From an uncultured Erysipelotrichaceae bacterium (GTDB lineage: Bacteria; Bacillota_I; Bacilli_A; Erysipelotrichales; Erysipelotrichaceae), in the NCBI GenBank assembly GCA_910586285.1, contig CAJUGR010000116.1, positions 1-5,648 on the forward strand: a stretch of 5,648 nucleotides of DNA, in the 5' to 3' direction. The notes below the pieces were generated by a model that had not been told where the DNA came from, did no database searches, and was given only the letters and a program-made list of their open reading frames with translations. Position 1 is the stretch's first letter; each line of letters opens with the position of its first letter. A program made the translations under genes and the position numbers. Shown one piece after another: positions 1 through 5,202 of the stretch.

Positions 1-40
1 GCAACGCACTAGACGAGAAAAATCAATATATACAGTGAGA

Positions 41-75
41 ATTAAAAACAGAGGTAGCCACAGTTGGTTACCTCT
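41..75 (-). terminator. Rho-independent terminator of the surface-protein gene
   Basis: On the minus strand a stem is formed by 69-75 with 50-56 (AGAGGTA/TACCTCT), extended by four inner pairs including one G-U, around a 4-nt loop. It is followed by GTTTTTAATT. It begins 10 nt after the stop codon of the gene ending at 85. Positions 1-40 show nothing recognisable. Confidence 0.88.
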
Positions 76-84
76 TACTTGTCA

Positions 85-1659
85 CTATTGTCTGTTTTGT
101 TTTTTCTTTTTAGCGATCATAAAATACAATGCAAATAATGAGAACATGGATATTAAGGTAAAGATGGCAGTATACTGATTTATTCCGGTATTTACGTTTC
201 CACCTGTTAATCCGGTATCTTTAATCACGTCTTTATCATTGACTTTATTTAAGTCATCACCATCAGAAACTACCCCTATTTTCTTAACAACAATATTTTT
301 CAATTCCTCATCAGAAAGTTTTTCTGTGATAACGTATGTAGAGAAATGATCCGTTTCAAATGTAATCTTATCATTTACAACTTTACCGGACACTTCTGTT
401 AATTTACCTTTATCATTAAGATAGTAAACACTTAAATTTTTCTTATTTTTTAATTTTGCCGGTATCACAGAAGCAATATCAACCTTTCCGACCGGTTGTA
501 TTTTCTCTCCATTAGCCATTAAGGTCATATCATATGCCAAGTAGGGACGGTTTAAATCAAGGATTAATTCTTTGATATCTAATAAGCTATTATCGGGCAT
601 CGTACCTTCTTTTGCGCTCATGCTTACCTTATCTTTGGTTGTTTTGTATTGCTTGTTCGGTCGTTTCGAATATGGCATAACAATCTTCCCGTCATAATCC
701 ACTAAGTTACCATTTTTATCAATCAAGTAGGCAAGTCCGTGTTCCCCTCGGTTATAATACCCTAATTCGCCGGGATAATAAGGATCAAGTTCCACGTCAC
801 TGGTGTCTACATTATTGATATAGCGAAAATCATTCGCGGAAAGAAATCCAACTGGCAATGCAGGGTCAGGCCATCCACCCGCTACGCCATAAGCAATTAA
901 TGCAGGGTAAGAAGGAAGTCGCACTTCGCTAATCGTTCCATCCAATAATTCGACGACAACGGTATCAAAATTTATTTGATTGTTCCACTCCTTAAGCAAT
1001 TCTAGAGAATCCTCATAAGAAAACATCCATCCATGTTTAAGATTATGCAATTTATTCTTAATAATTGTTCCTTCTACTTTCACGACTCTTGCCGGTAAAG
1101 ACATCTTACCTATATTACGGCTTTTTCCACTCTTTACATCACTCAGCGTTATCGTAAAACTAATTTCAAAGTCTTGTGGTGTATCAATAAAGCCCTTTAC
1201 ATCATGAGCAGGATTGTTGATATTCATAAGACTTAGATGAAAATCATGATAACAATTTCCTTCATGATCTTCACCGGAAGTGCCTATACTATAAGAATGC
1301 CCATCAATTTCATTCAAATAAAATCGTATCGCAGAAAATGAATTATGCCCGGTTCCTTGTTGGTAATAAACACGTGGTGTTTCATATCCCGGAATCACTT
1401 CATCTTCTCCAAATCCCCCAATTCTCCACCTCATCGCATGACTATAAGCATCGAATATCGTAAGATCGTCCATCGTGATTTTACTCAGTACTTCTTCCGC
1501 AGATGGCTTTTGAGGCTCGCTCCAATTCCCCGATTGATCCCCATCCTCAATCGGATCCCCTGTGTACGTATACGTTTCTTCCGCTTTCGCTTCCTGTATG
1601 CCGATTGTTCCTGTCATTAACAGGGTTAAACACATACAAACACTACATAATCTTTTCAT
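85..1659 (-). CDS. Secreted, cell-wall-anchored protein of unknown function
   Basis: The product has 524 residues. A signal peptide (about 1-26, MKRLCSVCMCLTLLM core, likely cut after EAKA) is followed by an acidic linker, a large unrecognised extracellular region (about 55-370), and a small beta-rich module (about 375-445) ending HFSTYVITEK. That module is common near the C-terminus of Bacillota surface proteins. The end is a sorting-signal-like tail: NVNTG (488-492), a hydrophobic span (about 496-515) and KKKK. The motif lacks the LP of LPXTG, so a class-specific sortase would be needed. I start it at ATG 1659 because GAAGGAG (1668-1674) lies 8 nt upstream and the signal peptide then begins correctly; the frame stays open back to 1734, but that extension has no ribosome site and would bury the signal peptide. 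No enzyme motif is visible. Surface location is well supported; function is unknown. Confidence 0.88.
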   Translation of the reverse strand: MKRLCSVCMCLTLLMTGTIGIQEAKAEETYTYTGDPIEDGDQSGNWSEPQKPSAEEVLSKITMDDLTIFDAYSHAMRWRIGGFGEDEVIPGYETPRVYYQQGTGHNSFSAIRFYLNEIDGHSYSIGTSGEDHEGNCYHDFHLSLMNINNPAHDVKGFIDTPQDFEISFTITLSDVKSGKSRNIGKMSLPARVVKVEGTIIKNKLHNLKHGWMFSYEDSLELLKEWNNQINFDTVVVELLDGTISEVRLPSYPALIAYGVAGGWPDPALPVGFLSANDFRYINNVDTSDVELDPYYPGELGYYNRGEHGLAYLIDKNGNLVDYDGKIVMPYSKRPNKQYKTTKDKVSMSAKEGTMPDNSLLDIKELILDLNRPYLAYDMTLMANGEKIQPVGKVDIASVIPAKLKNKKNLSVYYLNDKGKLTEVSGKVVNDKITFETDHFSTYVITEKLSDEELKNIVVKKIGVVSDGDDLNKVNDKDVIKDTGLTGGNVNTGINQYTAIFTLISMFSLFALYFMIAKKKKQNRQ

Positions 1660-1709
1660 ACCCTTCACTCCTTCTTTTTGATAAACATACAATTTACGTA
1701 AAAACGATC

Positions 1710-1735
1710 TCATAAGGTGTACTTTAATAGACACA
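1710..1735. repeat. Leader repeat, copy B
   Basis: TCATAAGGTGTA followed by CTTTAATAGACACA. It is an imperfect direct copy of the motif at 1802-1826, with short gaps in the alignment. It lies about 50 bp before the start of the surface-protein gene. It could be a regulator binding site or a remnant of mobile-element ends; the sequence does not decide. Confidence 0.5.
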
Positions 1736-1777
1736 AAGAATTTCGTACAAAATCAATAAAAATGCTCTAAAAGCATA

Positions 1778-1802
1778 TAAAAAAACAGGTTTATCAGCCT
1801 GT
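1778..1802 (-). terminator. Terminator or attenuator hairpin before the surface-protein gene
   Basis: On the minus strand ACAGG, an 8-nt loop and CCTGT are followed directly by TTTTTTTA. The stem is short (5 bp) but the T tail is strong. It may end transcripts from the membrane-protein gene whose stop is at 1938. Because a good promoter lies between that gene and this hairpin, it may instead act as an attenuator in the leader of the surface-protein gene. A second small stem (ATGCT/AGCAT) lies just beyond it at 1762-1776. Confidence 0.6.
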
Positions 1803-1826
1803 CATAAATGTACACTTTTAGAGACA
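1802..1826. repeat. Leader repeat, copy A
   Basis: TCATAAATGTACACTTTT followed by AGAGACA; partner of the copy at 1710-1735, about 92 bp away in the same orientation. It contains the palindrome TGTACA. On the minus strand a perfect TTGACA hexamer (1833-1838) sits just upstream, preceded by a 6-bp inverted repeat TCCCAT/ATGGGA (1839-1844 and 1853-1858). Confidence 0.5.
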
Positions 1827-1881
1827 TTTTTGTGTCAATCCCATGTTTTATAATGGGAAATTATGTATTTTATCTGTCTTA

Positions 1882-1910
1882 ATTATATACTGCCTTTTAT
1901 CATAAAGCAA
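1882..1910 (-). promoter_or_regulatory. Promoter candidate for the surface-protein gene
   Basis: On the minus strand TTGCTT (1905-1910) and TATAAT (1882-1887) are separated by exactly 17 bp. Transcription would start near 1875 and give a leader of about 215 nt containing the hairpin at 1778-1802 and both leader repeats. The -10 is perfect; the -35 is weak (TTG only). Confidence 0.55.
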
Positions 1911-1937
1911 CAATTACCATTAAAATTTATCATCAAC

Positions 1938-2933
1938 TTAATTATCATTCTTACTTTCGATCTGCATACGCCGATAAGCACGTAGATAAGGATGCCGTAA
2001 AGCACTGCGACAAGAAATAAACACCAATAAATAGCGCATGATTTCAATTACGATCAATAACAATTTCAGCACAATGGGAACGATACGATTACCAAACAGT
2101 TCAATATATTGCGAATAGGATAATAACAGTCGCAGTCCTTCACCGATCATCGCCACATAAATCAGATAAGGACTCCAGCTTTTACCCAAATACATACCGA
2201 TGACCGGAATACTCCAAACCATGACGCTGAATAAACATTCGGAAAATAACGGATATTGAATGGCTTGAATCGCATCGTGATATTGCGGCAGTATGCGAAT
2301 CAAAATGCCAAATAACATAAAAGAAACCAAAACACTGAAATACAAACAAAAGGCCAATCGTAAAGAAGCACGTTTTAACAATATCACAGCTTTCTTTTCC
2401 TTTTTTGACATAGGTTGTTCTTCTTTACTTTCTTTCCCCTCTTTGATATTCTCCATCTTTGCCAATTCATCATCAAAAAGTTCATACACATTCCAAATAC
2501 TACGAATCTTCGCTGACGTAAATATACGCACTCCGCCATATAGTATCATTATGCATTTTAACAAGAATAAAAGCTGAAACAAATATCGAAAAAAGGCGGG
2601 TGTCCATTCATCGCTCACAAATGAAAGCTGATTACGATACAGATATACGCTGATACCGATGCATAACAGATAAACATAGCGGCCCAAGCGATTATAACGC
2701 CATAACATTCTTAACGGCACACACCACAGCAGTAATGTTATGATGGCATAAAAAAGATAAGTTTTCATCACATCCGCTACCGTATGATCAATTCGAGTGA
2801 GAACATAATAATTTAAGGCGCTGTACAGCAGTAATCCTAAAAATATCATTAAGGACAAAAAACGCAAATCCTGCTTTCCCTGTCGCTGTATTTTCCGATA
2901 TTTCTTTCGCAACGCCGCATCTTTATTACGCAC
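1938..2933 (-). CDS. Polytopic membrane protein of unknown function, two similar halves
   Basis: The product has 331 residues. I see about eight membrane segments: near 24-46, 58-78, 84-100 and 114-136 in the first half, and 191-215, 228-249, 253-273 and 283-306 in the second. They are separated by a charged, probably cytoplasmic linker (about 137-190, rich in K and E). Both ends are strongly basic, consistent with an inside location. The halves look related: WCVP near 70-73 and WSIP near 240-243 are each followed after similar spacing by an aromatic/Tyr-rich segment. The start is GTG at 2933 (written as Met), chosen because GAGGTGAG ends 3 nt upstream and a TATAAT promoter lies just before it. 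I recognise no family motif, transport signature or catalytic residue. It could be a small transporter subunit or a sensor-like membrane protein; neither can be claimed. Confidence 0.82.
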   Translation of the reverse strand: MRNKDAALRKKYRKIQRQGKQDLRFLSLMIFLGLLLYSALNYYVLTRIDHTVADVMKTYLFYAIITLLLWCVPLRMLWRYNRLGRYVYLLCIGISVYLYRNQLSFVSDEWTPAFFRYLFQLLFLLKCIMILYGGVRIFTSAKIRSIWNVYELFDDELAKMENIKEGKESKEEQPMSKKEKKAVILLKRASLRLAFCLYFSVLVSFMLFGILIRILPQYHDAIQAIQYPLFSECLFSVMVWSIPVIGMYLGKSWSPYLIYVAMIGEGLRLLLSYSQYIELFGNRIVPIVLKLLLIVIEIMRYLLVFISCRSALRHPYLRAYRRMQIESKNDN

Positions 2934-2955
2934 ACTCTCACCTCATTTCTCGTAC

Positions 2956-2984
2956 ATTATAGCGAAAAACGGGAAAGATTGCCA
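2956..2984 (-). promoter_or_regulatory. Promoter of the membrane-protein gene
   Basis: On the minus strand TGGCAA (2979-2984), a 17-bp spacer and TATAAT (2956-2961). The predicted start near 2949 leaves a leader of only about 16 nt that holds the ribosome site. The gene is therefore probably transcribed separately from the catalase-like gene upstream, which ends at a terminator. Confidence 0.7.
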
Positions 2985-3021
2985 CATTTCTTTTCTACCT
3001 CAATATTGTGATAAATCTTTT

Positions 3022-3058
3022 AAAAAAATTGACCATCAAAGCTTAGCCATGATGGTCA
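3022..3058 (-). terminator. Terminator overlapping the end of the catalase-like gene
   Basis: On the minus strand a perfect 9-bp stem (TGACCATCA, 3050-3058, with TGATGGTCA, 3030-3038) encloses an 11-nt loop and runs into ATTTTTTTAAAA. The 5' arm is the coding sequence for the Asp-His-His end of the protein, and the TAA stop is in the loop. Confidence 0.92.
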
Positions 3059-3717
3059 TGTAAAGATTCCAATTCAGAAGGATTTAAAAATTCCGGATTG
3101 GGTTTATCGAAATAATTGCCGGCATTCGGTGAGAATGCATTATGTGAGTCTTCACCCAAGCCAAAATCCTTGATTTCGTTCGGTTCTTTGAGAGTGTTTA
3201 AGATATCTTTCAGAATTTTCACATTCTCTTGTTTTCCTGTAACGATATGTTCAAAAACTTTCCGCGCACCGGCATCATCAATTTTAGCGATGCATTCCTG
3301 AAACAGCCGGATTTGACGTTCCTCATCTTCCAGATGAAACATCGTTGCGGCGGTGATATCGTTATTCACATGTTCTTGCCGCATTGGCTGAATTACTTCC
3401 TTCTCGCTTAGAGGTTTGATGAGTTCATGGGTTGGAGTATCATCATTATCTTCATCGTAATAGCGATCATCACTGCCATGCATCTGATGTAACAATTCGC
3501 TTAACAGTTCCATATGATTGATTTCTTTTACCCCCATTTGCATATAGAAATAGCGAAAATCATCGTTGTTAATCATGAAACTATCTCTCATGTAACTCAT
3601 TGCGCTGGTTAAGCCCAGCAATGTTCCCTGAAAATTACGATCAAGTAATAAATAGCTTTTAAAATCGGGTCTTGTCACTTGAACTGATGTTACCAAGCCT
3701 TTTTCGTAGGTTATCAT
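3043..3717 (-). CDS. Manganese-catalase/CotJC-like ferritin-fold protein, metal site incomplete
   Basis: The product has 224 residues. N-terminal YEKGLVTSVQVTRPDF and two helical pairs (about 28-80 and 115-178) fit the manganese-catalase/CotJC family, four-helix proteins with a dinuclear Mn centre. In L. plantarum catalase the ligands are Glu35, Glu66, His69, Glu148 and His181. Here the ExxH pair is present (E65, H68) and E132 fits the fourth ligand. By eye the first glutamate is replaced (L34/G35 region), and the last helix reads GKQEN where REITH-like sequence is expected, so the final histidine is N165. If that alignment holds, catalase activity is doubtful and the protein may be structural, metal-binding or peroxide-unrelated. 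The C-terminal tail (about 180-224) is unstructured and ends in a His-rich DHHG. ATG 3717 has AGGAAG 7 nt upstream. It is transcribed alone, divergently from the thioesterase; I see no strong promoter for it. Confidence 0.78.
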   Translation of the reverse strand: MITYEKGLVTSVQVTRPDFKSYLLLDRNFQGTLLGLTSAMSYMRDSFMINNDDFRYFYMQMGVKEINHMELLSELLHQMHGSDDRYYDEDNDDTPTHELIKPLSEKEVIQPMRQEHVNNDITAATMFHLEDEERQIRLFQECIAKIDDAGARKVFEHIVTGKQENVKILKDILNTLKEPNEIKDFGLGEDSHNAFSPNAGNYFDKPNPEFLNPSELESLHDHHG

Positions 3718-3795
3718 GTTATCACTTCCTGTGCCATTAGTATGGAAACAGAATGTTGTTTTATGCGAATTATTTGTTTGTTACGGACTTTTTCA

Positions 3796-3804
3796 TGATA
3801 TAAT
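3796..3804 (+). promoter_or_regulatory. Extended -10 promoter of the thioesterase gene
   Basis: TGATATAAT is a perfect extended -10 (TG at 3796-3797, TATAAT at 3799-3804). Only T-rich sequence with TTTGTT stands at the -35 position. Transcription would start near 3811, about 30 nt before the ATG. Confidence 0.75.
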
Positions 3805-3840
3805 AGCATCGAAATAATTGCGTTGAAAAGAGGTAACGAT

Positions 3841-4227
3841 ATGAAAGAAATCAAAGTAGGAAAAGAGCAGACCTTCACTCATACCATCACGGAAAAGGAA
3901 CTGGCAAAGGTAATCGGATCGGGTGAAGTGGAAGTCTATGCCACGCCGATGATGGTTGCGTTTATGGAACAGAGTGCCGCAGCATTAATCAAAGAAGATC
4001 TGGATTCAGAAGAAACCAGTGTAGGGATTCTGATTCATACTACACATCAGGCAGCGACCCCCTGTCACAAAACCATTACCTGTCATGCAAAAGTTACTGC
4101 CGTTGATCGTAAAAAAGTGACGTTCCAGTTATGTGCAAGCGATGAAAAAGAGGTCATCGGCACTGCAGTTCATGAGCGGGTGATCGTCAACAAAGAACGC
4201 TTTGAGGCGCGTGCCAAGGCAAAATAG
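3841..4227 (+). CDS. FlK-like hotdog-fold acyl-CoA thioesterase
   Basis: The product has 128 residues, the usual length for one hotdog domain, and is cytoplasmic. It resembles the fluoroacetyl-CoA thioesterase (FlK) family: an ATP-like loop YATPMMVAFMEQSA, the central strand VGILIHTTHQAATP and a C-terminal HERVIVNKERF. The FlK catalytic triad is Thr42, Glu50 and His76; here T35, E43 and H69 match with identical spacing (8 and 26 residues). Many Bacillota carry this small protein, and its natural substrate is usually unknown; fluoroacetyl-CoA specificity should not be inferred. A TTG in frame at 3823 would add six residues, but AGAGGT at 3829-3834 is ideally placed for ATG 3841, and TTG 3823 has none. 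It stands alone, divergent from the catalase-like gene. Its transcript probably ends at the hairpin at 4291-4314. Confidence 0.9.
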   Translation: MKEIKVGKEQTFTHTITEKELAKVIGSGEVEVYATPMMVAFMEQSAAALIKEDLDSEETSVGILIHTTHQAATPCHKTITCHAKVTAVDRKKVTFQLCASDEKEVIGTAVHERVIVNKERFEARAKAK

Positions 4228-4290
4228 TCGTTGTTAAAAAGCCATACTCAGCTTAACAAGATACTTTCCAAAAGAATATGTAATTAATAT

Positions 4291-4314
4291 CCACCGGCTT
4301 AGCTGGTGGTTTTT
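4291..4314 (+). terminator. IS200/IS605 end hairpin acting as a terminator
   Basis: CCACCGGC (4291-4298), a 3-nt loop, GCTGGTGG (4302-4309), then TTTTT. It lies beyond the 3' end of the tnpA remnant, where IS200/IS605 elements carry a subterminal hairpin recognised by TnpA. Because T residues follow on the plus strand it would also stop transcription from the thioesterase gene 63 bp upstream. A weaker 7-bp stem without a T tail (TTGTTAA/TTAACAA) is at 4231-4259. Confidence 0.7.
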
Positions 4315-4406
4315 CATATGCACCTGTAAGGCTTTTTTGCTAGATGCGCTTTATATAGCACAACAGTCCGCCATTTGCTTTTACTTCCTGCTACCCGTAA
4401 ACGGCT

Positions 4407-4775
4407 CTATGTTTCCAATGTTAGCTGTTCTGCCATTTGATCTTCTTTGATTTGGTTCCCGATGTATTCTTTTATCTTCTTCTTATTCTTCCCTGTCGTG
4501 TCTATGTAGTATCCACGACACCAAAATTGCCTATTCCTATATTTATATTTCATATTGCCACATCGCTCATAGATCATTAAACTACTTTTTCCTTTCAAAA
4601 AGCCCATTATTGATGATGCACTATCTATTGGTGGTATTTCCAACAATATATGTATGTGGTCGGGACATGCTTCTGCCTCCAATAGTGTGGTTCCTTTCCC
4701 TCGGCATAATTCTTGTAATATCGCGCCTATTTCTAGGCATTTTTCCTCACGAATACATCGCTAAAACTTCTCTGA
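4407..4775 (-). pseudogene. tnpA: IS200/IS605 TnpA (Y1 transposase) remnant
   Basis: This is a Y1 HUH-type transposase, which moves single-stranded IS DNA. The readable frame (4407-4760) gives GAILQELC, then EAEACPDHIHILLEIPP with the HUH pair His-Ile-His, MGFLKGKSSLMIYE, the NRQFWCRGYYIDTTGKN segment and KEYIGNQ, whose Tyr is the likely nucleophile. The catalytic parts are thus intact. The N-terminus is not: in this frame a TAG stands at 4761-4763, no ATG exists upstream of the motif, and the preceding residues (REVLAMYS) continue in another frame, implying a frameshift near 4750. The first about 30 residues of the normal protein, including its first beta strand, are missing or scrambled. 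A TTG at 4682 could start a 91-residue fragment but has no ribosome site. It is probably dead, though it could be moved by a related TnpA acting in trans. Confidence 0.82.
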
Positions 4776-4806
4776 ACCCCCAAATCATCCGGTAGTTTTC
4801 TCTTAC

Positions 4807-4833
4807 AAAAAAAACAGAAACATATGTTTCTGT
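4807..4833 (-). terminator. Terminator downstream of the tRNA 3' fragment
   Basis: A perfect inverted repeat, ACAGAAAC (4814-4821) with GTTTCTGT (4826-4833) around a 4-nt loop, is followed on the minus strand by eight T. It lies 11 bp after the CCA of the tRNA fragment and is presumably the original terminator of that tRNA gene. Confidence 0.9.
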
Positions 4834-4844
4834 CATAAGCAAAT

Positions 4845-4880
4845 TGGTGACGCGTACGGGATTTGAACCCGTGACTCACT
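4845..4880 (-). other. tRNA 3'-end fragment, attachment (att) site
   Basis: On the minus strand: T arm ACGGG-TTCAAAT-CCCGT (4856-4872), acceptor 3' strand ACGCGTC (4849-4855), discriminator A (4848) and encoded CCA (4845-4847). The matching 5' acceptor strand (GACGCGT or close) does not occur in the preceding 100 nt, and no convincing D or anticodon arm is present, so this is not a complete tRNA. Integration into a tRNA 3' end leaves exactly such a duplicate. The right limit of the duplicated core is unknown. Amino-acid identity cannot be read, since the anticodon is absent. Confidence 0.75.
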
Positions 4881-4928
4881 CTAATGGATATGGTTACTTA
4901 ACATTGACCATGTCTTATCTACATCATT

Positions 4929-4957
4929 AGTATAGCACTAAAGCACATAATGTGCAA
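4929..4957 (-). promoter_or_regulatory. Promoter reading into the tRNA fragment
   Basis: On the minus strand TTGCAC (4952-4957), a 17-bp spacer and TATACT (4929-4934). A transcript would start near 4922-4925 and run through the tRNA 3' fragment to the terminator at 4807-4833, giving a processed RNA of about 80 nt up to CCA. The -10 is good, the -35 matches in TTG only. Confidence 0.45.
4943..4955. promoter_or_regulatory. Operator-like palindrome over the -35 region
   Basis: GCACAT-A-ATGTGC is a perfect 6-bp inverted repeat with a single central base, overlapping the TTGCAC hexamer. The hexamer GTGCAA recurs at 4965-4970. It could bind a repressor, excisionase or integrase. Confidence 0.45.
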
Positions 4958-4970
4958 CATAAAAGTGCAA

Positions 4971-4990
4971 GATTTTCCACGATTTTCCAC
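4971..4990. repeat. Tandem 10-bp direct repeats, candidate integrase arm sites
   Basis: GATTTTCCAC occurs twice with no spacer (4971-4980, 4981-4990). An inverted copy with one mismatch (GTAGAAAATC) is at 5072-5081, just before the RNA II promoter. Short direct repeats about 100 bp from the att core fit the arm-type sites bound by the N-terminal domain of lambda- or Tn916-like integrases. Confidence 0.55.
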
Positions 4991-5084
4991 TAAACGGATT
5001 CCGAGGATCCCGATCTGACTCCGTGAGTTCATCTGCTTTAACTGTTGTCATTATATAAATCCATTCAAAACGTAGAAAATCCTA

Positions 5085-5113
5085 TTGATTTTTATCGATT
5101 TATCGCATATAAT
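5085..5113 (+). promoter_or_regulatory. Promoter of the antitoxin RNA (RNA II)
   Basis: TTGATT (5085-5090, four of six consensus bases), a 17-bp spacer and a perfect TATAAT (5108-5113). The start is predicted at G5120. It is the strongest-looking promoter in the element part of the window, as expected for an antitoxin RNA that must exceed its target. Confidence 0.8.
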
Positions 5114-5121
5114 ATCACCGT

Positions 5122-5143
5122 AACCAACAAGTGACGATGAGCC
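5122..5143 (+). repeat. Direct repeat DR1 (in RNA II)
   Basis: A 22-bp repeat beginning AACCAACAAGT and ending GATGAGCC. It is identical to the copy at 5335-5356 except for two transitions (5133 G/A, 5135 C/T). It begins 2 nt from the predicted start of RNA II. Confidence 0.92.
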
Positions 5144-5147
5144 ACGG

Positions 5148-5182
5148 AAAAGGGAGCGATCACTACTCGCTCCCTTTTTTTT
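5148..5182. terminator. Shared bidirectional terminator of RNA I and RNA II
   Basis: AAAGGGAGCGA (5149-5159) pairs perfectly with TCGCTCCCTTT (5167-5177) around a 7-nt loop. On the plus strand eight T follow the GC-rich stem; on the minus strand four T (complement of 5148-5151). It is strongest rightward for RNA II but can serve the leftward toxin mRNA as well. Confidence 0.93.
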
Positions 5183-5202
5183 ACAATTCAAGGCTAATCT
5201 TA

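Larger units (their letters stand above)
4291..4790 (-). mobile_element. Truncated IS200/IS605-family insertion sequence
   Basis: The element consists of an end hairpin (4291-4309) and a decayed tnpA reading leftward. The opposite end is not visible: tnpA homology fades near 4770-4790, directly before the terminator of the tRNA fragment. Outer boundaries are approximate. No tnpB is present. Confidence 0.6.
5120..5182 (+). ncRNA. Candidate type I antitoxin RNA (RNA II-like), about 63 nt
   Basis: A well-spaced promoter and a strong terminator bound a transcript of about 63 nt with no usable ORF. Its 5' part is the 22-nt repeat at 5122-5143, whose second copy lies in the toxin mRNA leader; its 3' part is the terminator hairpin, antisense to the 3' end of the toxin mRNA. 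It can therefore pair with RNA I at two separate places. The pAD1 par antitoxin RNA II has the same plan: a short RNA, convergent with the toxin mRNA, sharing a bidirectional terminator and direct repeats. By analogy it would block toxin translation. This is inferred from layout; expression is not shown. Confidence 0.75.

Noticed and set aside
1345..1715. Two plus-strand ORFs (1345-1620, 1503-1715) within the surface-protein gene
   Set aside because: Both are antisense shadows without ribosome sites or recognisable products.
1660..1734. Upstream extension of the surface-protein gene (25 more codons)
   Set aside because: It has no ribosome site and would put a basic stretch before the signal peptide; ATG 1659 has GAAGGAG at 8 nt.
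2293..2577. Plus-strand ORF inside the membrane-protein gene
   Set aside because: Antisense shadow; low-complexity product with no ribosome site.
3116..3411. Two plus-strand ORFs within the catalase-like gene
   Set aside because: Antisense shadows of a gene with clear family resemblance.
3823..3840. TTG start six codons upstream in the thioesterase gene
   Set aside because: The ribosome site AGAGGT lies inside this stretch and is positioned for ATG 3841.
4610..4795. Plus-strand 61-codon hydrophobic ORF across the tnpA remnant
   Set aside because: It looks like a small membrane protein but is antisense to conserved TnpA motifs (PDHIHILL), which explain the sequence.
4845..4925. Complete tRNA gene on the minus strand
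   Set aside because: Acceptor pairing would need two G-U pairs and two mismatches, and no anticodon stem with a proper 7-nt loop can be drawn.
4971..4990. CRISPR or larger repeat array
   Set aside because: There are only two 10-bp units with no spacers.
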